Assembly: GCA_026193295.1 (NCBI GenBank)
Contig: JAPHSB010000449.1
Location: 1-6,150, forward strand
Source: Lysobacterales bacterium
GTDB taxonomy: Bacteria > Pseudomonadota > Gammaproteobacteria > Xanthomonadales > SZUA-36
Length of the DNA stretch: 6,150 nt
Reading direction: 5' to 3'
The translations under genes and the position numbers were made by a program. Position 1 is the first letter of the stretch. Each line of letters opens with the position of its first letter. This document shows positions 1-5,353 of this stretch, piece after piece. The notes beneath the pieces were generated by a model. It saw nothing but the letters and a program-made list of their open reading frames with translations. It had not been told where the DNA came from and made no database searches.

Positions 1-1017
1 CATGCTCACCGCGACCGCCTGGTTGCCGGAACAGCCGCTCATGTCGGAAATGATGGGCAGGAATACCGCCAGCACGATGACGGCGCTGAGCACGTCCTGG
101 TACTGGGCGATGACACTGGCGGCAATGAGGTTCAGTACGATGTTGATGGACAGCCAGGACAAGCGGCGGCGGGAGCGCAGCTGGGTCGGCATGGAGCGGA
201 GTTCCTCGCCGCCCACGATACCCTGCGACTTCATGTGGTCCGACTCGGCGCGCTCGGCCACCGCGTCGTACACGGCCCGGCGACGCACCACGCCCAGCAT
301 GCGATCTTCCTCGTCCACCACCGGCACCGCCGTGAAGTTGTTTTCGTCGAACAGGTTTTCCAGCTCGTCGAGCGGGGTCTTGTCGCGCACCGTTAGCGCG
401 GGCCGCACGATTTCGGACAGCCGCATCTCTGGCGCCGCGAAGACGATGTCGCGAATGAGCGCGACGCCCAGCAGCTTTCTGCCGCGACCTGTGACGTAGA
501 TATAGTGGACGTTATGAAGTTCGTACTCCTCCTCGCGACGCGCCAGGTCCTGTAGCACCGCGCCAGTCCGAAAGGCCTTCGGATAACTGAAGTACTCCGT
601 CATCATCAGGCCGCCTGCCACGTCTTCGTCGTAGGCGAGCAGCTGGCGGGCCTCGCCCGCTTCGCGCTCGTCCATGTAGCGCAGGATTTCCTCCAGGTCC
701 TCCTCTTCGAGTTCCGCCAGCACGTCCGCCTGGTCGTCGCTGTCCATTTCACTGACGATCGAGGCAGCGACTTCGGGGCTGAGTTCCCCGAGCAGTTCGG
801 CGGCGGGCTCGTTGGGTATGTACTCGATGAAGTCGGCCGCCGATTCGGGCGATAGCCTGGCCATGATCAGCTGCTGCTCCTCCGGTTCGAGGCGCATCAC
901 GGCGCGCAGGCTTTCTTCGCCTGTCAACGCCGAGAGGTAATCGTTCAGACCCGGGCTGTCGTCCTGCGCCAGGTAGTCCCGCAGGATTTCCCAGGAATGC
1001 CGCTCTTTGACTTGCAT
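1..1017 (-). CDS. mgtE: MgtE-family magnesium transporter/channel (C-terminus beyond window edge)
   Basis: Inner-membrane Mg2+ channel whose cytosolic domains sense Mg2+ and gate the pore. The visible 339 residues show the family order. An acidic, helical MgtE N-domain covers about residues 1-133, with many Glu/Asp in the stretch EMDSDDQADVLAELEEEDLEE. A CBS pair follows: CBS1 from about 139 (GGLMMTEYFSYP) to 200, and CBS2 about 203-260 (NNFTAVPVVDEEDRMLGVV). A basic linker (QLRSRRR) precedes the first membrane helix, at about 283-300. The sequence is cut just after SDMSGCSGNQAVAVSM, which lies at the pore-region motif. Family members run to about 450-480 residues, so most of the membrane domain lies left of base 1. 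The start is the ATG at 1017-1015, with AGAGG 8 nt upstream. The gene is divergent from the universal stress protein gene. The pore motif differs from the GGNAGSQ form I recall from many Firmicute MgtE proteins. Family assignment is very secure; ion specificity is inferred from the family. Confidence 0.95.
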   Translation of the reverse strand, partial: MQVKERHSWEILRDYLAQDDSPGLNDYLSALTGEESLRAVMRLEPEEQQLIMARLSPESAADFIEYIPNEPAAELLGELSPEVAASIVSEMDSDDQADVLAELEEEDLEEILRYMDEREAGEARQLLAYDEDVAGGLMMTEYFSYPKAFRTGAVLQDLARREEEYELHNVHYIYVTGRGRKLLGVALIRDIVFAAPEMRLSEIVRPALTVRDKTPLDELENLFDENNFTAVPVVDEEDRMLGVVRRRAVYDAVAERAESDHMKSQGIVGGEELRSMPTQLRSRRRLSWLSINIVLNLIAASVIAQYQDVLSAVIVLAVFLPIISDMSGCSGNQAVAVSM

Positions 1018-1025
1018 CTGCTAAA

Positions 1026-1030
1026 CCTCT
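1026..1030 (-). promoter_or_regulatory. Ribosome binding site of mgtE
   Basis: On the minus strand AGAGG lies 8 nt upstream of the ATG at 1017-1015. It supports that start and the call that mgtE begins here rather than further upstream. Confidence 0.6.
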
Positions 1031-1061
1031 GATTCAATGGGGGAGTACATGCCGCCCTAGC

Positions 1062-1067
1062 TATAAT
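1062..1067 (+). promoter_or_regulatory. Candidate -10 element of the universal stress protein gene
   Basis: A perfect TATAAT hexamer predicts transcription from about base 1074, giving a leader of about 50 nt before the ATG at 1123. At the ideal 17-bp spacing (1039-1044) the sequence is GGGGGA, which is nothing like TTGACA, and there is no TG extension. If this is a real promoter it would probably depend on an activator or on a sigma factor tolerant of a poor -35. The hexamer also overlaps the ATG at 1066, which argues against that codon being the translation start. Confidence 0.4.
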
Positions 1068-1075
1068 GGAACTCC

Positions 1076-1100
1076 GCCACGGTGCCCCTGCCACGGTGCC
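1076..1100. repeat. 11-bp direct repeat (GCCACGGTGCC, two copies)
   Basis: GCCACGGTGCC occurs exactly at 1076-1086 and 1090-1100, with a 14-bp period. Each copy is itself an imperfect palindrome, with 8 of 11 positions matching its reverse complement. The pair lies just downstream of the predicted usp transcription start and upstream of its Shine-Dalgarno sequence. That placement would suit a tandem operator or an element of the mRNA leader. The function is not known from sequence alone. Confidence 0.5.
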
Positions 1101-1110
1101 GGGCCTGCAC

Positions 1111-1114
1111 GGAG
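1111..1114 (+). promoter_or_regulatory. Ribosome binding site deciding the usp start
   Basis: GGAG lies 8 nt before the ATG at 1123. The upstream in-frame ATG at 1066 sits inside the TATAAT hexamer and has no comparable ribosome binding site. The 1123 start is therefore preferred, and it also places the first beta strand (MKVIMVPV) at the N-terminus as is usual for Usp domains. Confidence 0.65.
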
Positions 1115-1122
1115 TATCGGGC

Positions 1123-1983
1123 ATGAAAGTCATAATGGTACCAGTTGCCGACCGCCCTGAATGCAGGATCGCGCTGGAGTCTGCATTCCGTCTGGCCAAC
1201 GAGCTTTCCGCCAACATCGTGGGTTATCACCTGCGGCCGCACCGAGAGGAACACCACGCAGATCAGGGCGCACACCTGTCGATCGTGCTGGAGGAAGGCG
1301 GGTTACCGCCCAGTTCGGAAGCCGAGGTCAGGCTAAACAGCAGGCACGCGCAGCATCTGTTCCGCGCCATGGCTCAGCAGCATGGCATTCCGATCGCCCG
1401 TAAGCCCCGGATCGCCGGACATGCGCTTGCGTTCTGGAACGAAATGGTCGGGACCCCGGAAAAGCTGTTCAGCATCATCGGGCCGACGGCGGACTGCATC
1501 GTCGTGTCGCGACCGCGGGTGCGTGGCTCCGGCCCGGCGCGGGCCTTTATGCTGGCGGCGCTGTTGCGCAGCGGCCGTCCGCTGTTGGTGTTGCCGCAGA
1601 AACCCCGGGCGCACACGGGGCGACGTATTCTGATCGCCTGGAACCAGGGGCTGAACGCGGCAACGGCAACGGCGGCCGCGTTGCCGCTGCTCGCGCGTGC
1701 CGAGCGGGTGCATATCGTCTGCTGCGGCAAAGAGTCGATGCCGGGACCGAAAATGGCCCACGCCCGCAACTACCTGCTGCACTGGGGCATAGAATCGCAA
1801 ATCCACCACCGGCAGGGCCGCGACGCGGTGGGCGAAATTCTCGGCACCTACAAAGCGGCGAATTGCGACCTGTTGATAATGGGCGCTTACTCACGCGGTC
1901 ATCTGCGTGAGCGCATATTGGGTGGCGTGACCCACGAACTGCTGCTGAAAAAAGACGTGCCGGTTTTCACGCTGCACTCGTGA
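1123..1983 (+). CDS. Tandem-domain universal stress protein (UspA family)
   Basis: Cytosolic nucleotide-binding stress protein of 286 residues made of two Usp domains, probably forming an intramolecular dimer. Domain 1 spans about residues 1-158, from the strand MKVIMVPV to the strand RPLLVLP. Domain 2 spans about 167-286, from RRILIAWN to DVPVFTLHS. Domain 2 keeps the nucleotide-loop pattern in MGAYSRGHLRERILGGVTHELL: Gly254, two residues, Ser257, nine residues, then Gly267-Gly268. This is a recognised variant of G-x2-G-x9-G-(S/T). Domain 1 has only a degenerate version (VSRPRVRGSGPARAFMLAALL), so ATP binding is more likely in domain 2. A loop after the second strand is rich in histidine (His36, 40, 44, 45, 51). 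The start at 1123 is chosen from its Shine-Dalgarno; an alternative start at 1066 would add 19 residues and is unlikely. The gene is divergent from mgtE, and its stop is 20 bp from the converging acyl-CoA dehydrogenase gene. The precise physiological role cannot be read from sequence. Confidence 0.9.
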   Translation: MKVIMVPVADRPECRIALESAFRLANELSANIVGYHLRPHREEHHADQGAHLSIVLEEGGLPPSSEAEVRLNSRHAQHLFRAMAQQHGIPIARKPRIAGHALAFWNEMVGTPEKLFSIIGPTADCIVVSRPRVRGSGPARAFMLAALLRSGRPLLVLPQKPRAHTGRRILIAWNQGLNAATATAAALPLLARAERVHIVCCGKESMPGPKMAHARNYLLHWGIESQIHHRQGRDAVGEILGTYKAANCDLLIMGAYSRGHLRERILGGVTHELLLKKDVPVFTLHS

Positions 1984-1988
1984 GCGCC

Positions 1989-2004
1989 GGTTGCCCGGGT
2001 TGCC
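1989..2004. repeat. 7-bp direct repeat at the convergent gene junction
   Basis: GGTTGCC occurs at 1989-1995 and again at 1998-2004, between the two convergent stop codons. No stable GC hairpin followed by a T-run is visible on either strand here, so I do not call an intrinsic terminator. The repeat may be chance in GC-rich DNA. Confidence 0.3.
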
Positions 2005-3167
2005 TAGCCCTTCGTCAGCTTGCGCTCGTCCAGCCCGATGCTGCGGGCGATGATCTCCTTCATGATCTCGGTGCTGCCGGCGTAGATGCGTGAGACCCGC
2101 GCATCGGTGAACATGTGCGAGATGCGGTATTCGCTCATGTAGCCGGCGCCGCCGTGCAGCTGCACGCATTCGTCCATCACCCGCGCCTCGACCTCGGTGG
2201 CGTAGTACTTGGCTTCCGCCGCGAGATCCGCGCTCAGCTCGCCCGCGTTGTGCAGCATCACCAGTTGGTCTATGAATGTTTGCGTCACATCGAGCGCGGT
2301 GCGCATCTCGGCCATCTTGAAGCGGCTGTTCTGGAACGCGCCGATGGGCCTGCCGAAGGCCTTGCGCTCCAGGATGTAGTCCATCGTGAGATCGAAGGCG
2401 ATCTGGCCGTGGGCCACGGCCTGGCAGGCGCTGATCAGCCGCTCCTCGGCCAGGAAACGCATCAGGCTGTAAAAGCCCCTCTGCGGATCACCCAGCACGT
2501 TCTCGGCGGGCACCCGCACATTCTCGAAGAACAGCTCGGCCGTGTCCTGTGACTTCAGGCCCATCTTCGCCAGGTTGCGGCCGCGGCTGAATCCTTCCAT
2601 GTCCTCTTCAACTACGAACAGGCCAATGCCGTGGGGCTTGTCCGGCACGCTGCGGGCGGCCACCACGAAGGCGCCGCCATTGATGCCGTTGGAGATATAG
2701 GTCTTGGAGCCGTTGATGATCCAGTCGTCACCGTCACGCACAGCCCGCGACTTGATGCCGGCGAGGTCGCTGCCGGCGCCCGGCTCGGTCATCGCGATGC
2801 CCAGGATGGTCTCGCCGCTGATGCATTTCGGCAGCAGCCTCCCTTTCAGCGGCTCACTGGCCAGGTGGCCGATGTAGGGCCCGACCAGGCGGCTGTGCAG
2901 CGTGATGAAGAAGCCGAGGTCGCCGTGGCGCATGGTTTCCTCGATCACGATCTGCTCGAAGCGGAAGTCTTCAATGCCCAGGCCGCCGTATTTCTCGTCA
3001 GCCCACATGCACAACAGGCCCTGTTCGCCGGCCTTGCGGAACGCGTCTTTGTCGCAGATGCCGGCTTCGCGCCAGCGCTCGACTTGCGGGCCGATCTCGG
3101 CTTGCATGAAGCGGCGTACCGAGTCACGGAACATCTCGTGATCTTCATCGAAAATCAGTCGTTTCAT
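2004..3167 (-). CDS. Acyl-CoA dehydrogenase, long-chain/isovaleryl-type
   Basis: FAD-dependent flavoenzyme catalysing the first beta-oxidation step, acyl-CoA to trans-2-enoyl-CoA, with electrons normally passed to ETF. The 387-residue length is typical. An N-terminal helical domain covers about 1-120. The middle beta domain carries signature 1 (AMTEPGAGSDLAG, residues 125-137) and KTYISNG (155-161). The C-terminal helical domain has ERKAFGRPI (267-275) and signature 2 (QLHGGAGYMSEY from 336). The medium-chain catalytic Glu position is Ala363 in IYAGSTEIMKE, while EERL (241-244) supplies Glu242 where long-chain and isovaleryl enzymes carry their base. The stretch KMGLKSQDTAELFFENVRVP also resembles mammalian LCAD. 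His351 replaces the usual Lys/Arg in signature 2. The start ATG at 3167-3165 has AGGA 7 nt upstream. It is the last gene of the operon, 30 bp after the FadJ-type gene. Long-chain or branched substrates are inferred; exact specificity is open. Confidence 0.95.
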   Translation of the reverse strand: MKRLIFDEDHEMFRDSVRRFMQAEIGPQVERWREAGICDKDAFRKAGEQGLLCMWADEKYGGLGIEDFRFEQIVIEETMRHGDLGFFITLHSRLVGPYIGHLASEPLKGRLLPKCISGETILGIAMTEPGAGSDLAGIKSRAVRDGDDWIINGSKTYISNGINGGAFVVAARSVPDKPHGIGLFVVEEDMEGFSRGRNLAKMGLKSQDTAELFFENVRVPAENVLGDPQRGFYSLMRFLAEERLISACQAVAHGQIAFDLTMDYILERKAFGRPIGAFQNSRFKMAEMRTALDVTQTFIDQLVMLHNAGELSADLAAEAKYYATEVEARVMDECVQLHGGAGYMSEYRISHMFTDARVSRIYAGSTEIMKEIIARSIGLDERKLTKG

Positions 3168-3197
3168 GAGCTTGTCCTTGCGCGGCCTCGCGCCCCG

Positions 3198-5339
3198 TCA
3201 GGCATAGAAATCCTGCCCGCTTTCCGCCCGCTCTCGCAGCCAGGCGGATGCCTTGAAGCGTTCACCGTAGGCAGCGGCCATGCGGTCGCATTCCGCGACG
3301 AATTCGCGGATGCCGATCGTATCGATATAGGAGAGGGTGCCGCCGGTGTAGGGCGGGAACCCCCAGCCAAAGATCGAGCCGATATCAGCATCCTCGGCGT
3401 GCATCAGGACACCTTCCTCGACACAGCGGGCGGTTTCCAATGCCTGGATGGTCAGAAAACGTTTCTTCAATTCGCTGACTTCCGGCTGCGTATCCGCCAC
3501 CGGGAAGTGCTCGGCCAGGCCGGCCCACAGGTGCTTCTTTGCGTCTTTGGGATAGTCATAAAATCCCTTGCCGAAACGCTTGCCCTTACGGTCCAGGTCC
3601 TCGACCATCTTCTGGATTACCTCCTGGCTGAGGTCGGCAGGGTAGTCGCGGCCAAGCGCGGCGGCGGTTTCCTTGCCGATCTTGTGAGCCAGTTCCAGCG
3701 TCACTTCATCGGTGACCGCCAGCGCGCCGACCGGCATGCCGGTCATTTTCGAGACATTCTCGATCAGGGCAGGATTGACGCCCTCGGCCAGCATGGAGAT
3801 GCCCTCGGCCGTGAAGGTGCTGAACACGCGGCTGGTGTAGAAGCCGCGGCTATCGTTGACCACGATCGGGGTCTTGCGGATCTGCTGGATGTAGTCCAGG
3901 CTGCGCGCGATGGCCTCGTCGTTGGTCTTCTTGCCGAGGATGACCTCGACCAACGGCATCTTGTCCACCGGCGAAAAGAAGTGCAGGCCAATAAACTGTT
4001 CCGGCCGCTCCGAGGCCTCGGCCAGTCCGGTGATCGGCAGGGTGGACGTGTTGCTGGCGAAAATGCAGGACTCCGGCACCACGGCCTCGGTCTTGGCGGT
4101 GACGTCCGCCTTGATCTTGACGCTCTCGAACACGGCCTCGATCACCAGGTCGCAACCGGCCAGGTCGTGGTAGCTGGTGGTCGGCTTGATCAGGCCGAGC
4201 AGGGCGGCGGCCTTTTCTTCCGTGGTCTTGCCGCGCTCCATGGCCTTTTTCAACAGGCCTTCCGAGTATGCCTTGCCCTTTTCGGCGGCCTCCTGGCTCG
4301 TGTCCAGCAGCACTACCTCGATGCCGGCCTGTGCGGATACGTAGGCGATACCGGCCCCCATCATGCCGGCGCCGAGAATGCCGAGTTTCCTGACCTGCGA
4401 CTTTTCGACGCCTTCCGGCCGCCGCGCCAGCTTGTCGGCCTTGCCTTTGTTGACGAACAGCGAGCGCATCATGTTGCGCGCCACCGGGCCGGCCAGCAGG
4501 GTGCCGAAATACTGCGACTCGATCTTCAGGCCATCGTCGAAGGACGTGGCGCAGCCCTCGAACATGGCCGACTGCGCGGCTATCGGAGCCGGGTAATTGT
4601 GCCGGGTGTTCTTTGCCAGCAGGGCATTGCCGACCATGAAGGTCTGGGCAGTACCCGGACTCATCAGGCCGCCGTGCGGAATCTTGAACCCTTTCTTGTC
4701 CCATGGCGCGATCGGGTCGCCTTCTTCCAGGACCCAGCGGCGGGCTCGATCGACGACCTGGTCGGCCGGGGCGAGCTCTTGCACCAGGCCCATTTCCAGG
4801 GCCTGCTGCGGCTTCTGATTGCGGCACTGCAGGACCATGGTCGCGGCATTGCGGAAACCGATCAGTCGCGGTGTGCGCTGCGTGCCACCGGCGCCCGGCA
4901 GCAGGCCGATATTGACCTCGGGAAAGCCGAGCACGGCTTTCGGGTGATCGGCCAGCACACGGTAATGGCACGCCAGGCAGACCTCGAGCCCGCCCCCCAG
5001 GGCCAGGCCGTTGATCGCCGCGGCGACCGGCTTGCCGCAGGTCTCCATGTTGCGCAGCGTACGATTGAGGGCGTAACTGAATTCGTAGCCTTCCCGCGGT
5101 GTGACGCCGCGGTCATAGGCCGTCACCATGTCCTTGATGTCGGCGCCGGCGATGAAGGCGGCCTTGCCGGAAGTGAGGACGAGGCCCTTGACGGCGTCGT
5201 CCGCCGCAGCCTGTTTTACCAGGGCGTCCAGTTCCTGCATCAATTCGGGCGTCAGCACGTTCATCGACTTGCCGGGCAGGTCGAAAGTCAGCAGGGCGAT
5301 GCCGTCCGCATCAACGGTGTAATTGATGGTGTTACTCAT
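3198..5339 (-). CDS. fadJ: Bifunctional enoyl-CoA hydratase / 3-hydroxyacyl-CoA dehydrogenase (FadJ/FadB-type alpha subunit)
   Basis: Multifunctional beta-oxidation enzyme that hydrates trans-2-enoyl-CoA and oxidises L-3-hydroxyacyl-CoA with NAD+. It has 713 residues, close to E. coli FadJ (714) and FadB (729). The N-terminal crotonase domain (about 1-190) has an oxyanion segment FIAGADIKDM (62-71). Its two catalytic glutamates are visible: Glu119 in GGGLEV and Glu141 in GFPEVNIGLLPGAGGTQR. The dehydrogenase NAD-binding domain begins near 317 with the Rossmann loop GAGMMGAG (323-330). It contains catalytic His453 in GLHFFSPVDKMPLVE, its likely partner Glu401 in EAVFES, and NDSRGFYTSRV (495-505). 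The C-terminal HAD domains end with GWGFPPYTGG (658-667). The start ATG has AAAGGA 8 nt upstream, overlapping the thiolase stop. The thiolase-then-alpha-subunit order matches fadI-fadJ rather than fadB-fadA, which is why I use fadJ; orthology is not proven. Confidence 0.93.
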   Translation of the reverse strand: MSNTINYTVDADGIALLTFDLPGKSMNVLTPELMQELDALVKQAAADDAVKGLVLTSGKAAFIAGADIKDMVTAYDRGVTPREGYEFSYALNRTLRNMETCGKPVAAAINGLALGGGLEVCLACHYRVLADHPKAVLGFPEVNIGLLPGAGGTQRTPRLIGFRNAATMVLQCRNQKPQQALEMGLVQELAPADQVVDRARRWVLEEGDPIAPWDKKGFKIPHGGLMSPGTAQTFMVGNALLAKNTRHNYPAPIAAQSAMFEGCATSFDDGLKIESQYFGTLLAGPVARNMMRSLFVNKGKADKLARRPEGVEKSQVRKLGILGAGMMGAGIAYVSAQAGIEVVLLDTSQEAAEKGKAYSEGLLKKAMERGKTTEEKAAALLGLIKPTTSYHDLAGCDLVIEAVFESVKIKADVTAKTEAVVPESCIFASNTSTLPITGLAEASERPEQFIGLHFFSPVDKMPLVEVILGKKTNDEAIARSLDYIQQIRKTPIVVNDSRGFYTSRVFSTFTAEGISMLAEGVNPALIENVSKMTGMPVGALAVTDEVTLELAHKIGKETAAALGRDYPADLSQEVIQKMVEDLDRKGKRFGKGFYDYPKDAKKHLWAGLAEHFPVADTQPEVSELKKRFLTIQALETARCVEEGVLMHAEDADIGSIFGWGFPPYTGGTLSYIDTIGIREFVAECDRMAAAYGERFKASAWLRERAESGQDFYA

Positions 5340-5347
5340 GATCGGAT

Positions 5348-5353
5348 TCCTTT
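5348..5353 (-). promoter_or_regulatory. Ribosome binding site of the fadJ-type gene, overlapping the thiolase stop
   Basis: On the minus strand TAAAGGA combines the thiolase stop TAA (5354-5352) with an AAAGGA Shine-Dalgarno, followed by 8 nt and then the ATG at 5339-5337. The overlap suggests translational coupling of the two subunits. Confidence 0.65.

Larger units (their letters stand above)
1018..1122. promoter_or_regulatory. Divergent mgtE / universal stress protein intergenic region
   Basis: This 105-bp spacer must carry the promoters of both divergent genes. It contains a TATAAT hexamer and an 11-bp direct repeat, annotated separately. On the minus strand the same AT-rich core reads ATTATAGCTA and might also supply a weak -10 for mgtE, but I cannot identify a -35 for it. 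An M-box Mg2+ riboswitch, known upstream of some Firmicute mgtE genes, needs a leader of roughly 150 nt or more, and I see no such conserved structure here. Confidence 0.6.

Noticed and set aside
2..499. Plus-strand open frame of 165 codons at the left edge.
   Set aside because: It is antisense to mgtE, whose CBS and membrane motifs are clear. The translation is Ser/Thr/Arg-rich and low in complexity, typical of a shadow frame.
1066..1122. Upstream ATG giving a 305-residue universal stress protein.
   Set aside because: The codon lies inside the TATAAT hexamer and lacks a Shine-Dalgarno. The ATG at 1123 has GGAG at good spacing and starts directly at the first Usp beta strand.
1333..1894. Several minus-strand open frames of 115-158 codons opposite the universal stress protein gene.
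   Set aside because: They have Arg/Ala/Pro-rich translations without recognisable domains, overlap each other, and oppose a gene with clear Usp motifs.
3168..3197. Possible terminator or promoter between the fadJ-type gene and the acyl-CoA dehydrogenase gene.
   Set aside because: The 30-bp gap holds only the ribosome binding site of the downstream gene, with no hairpin, T-run or promoter hexamers.
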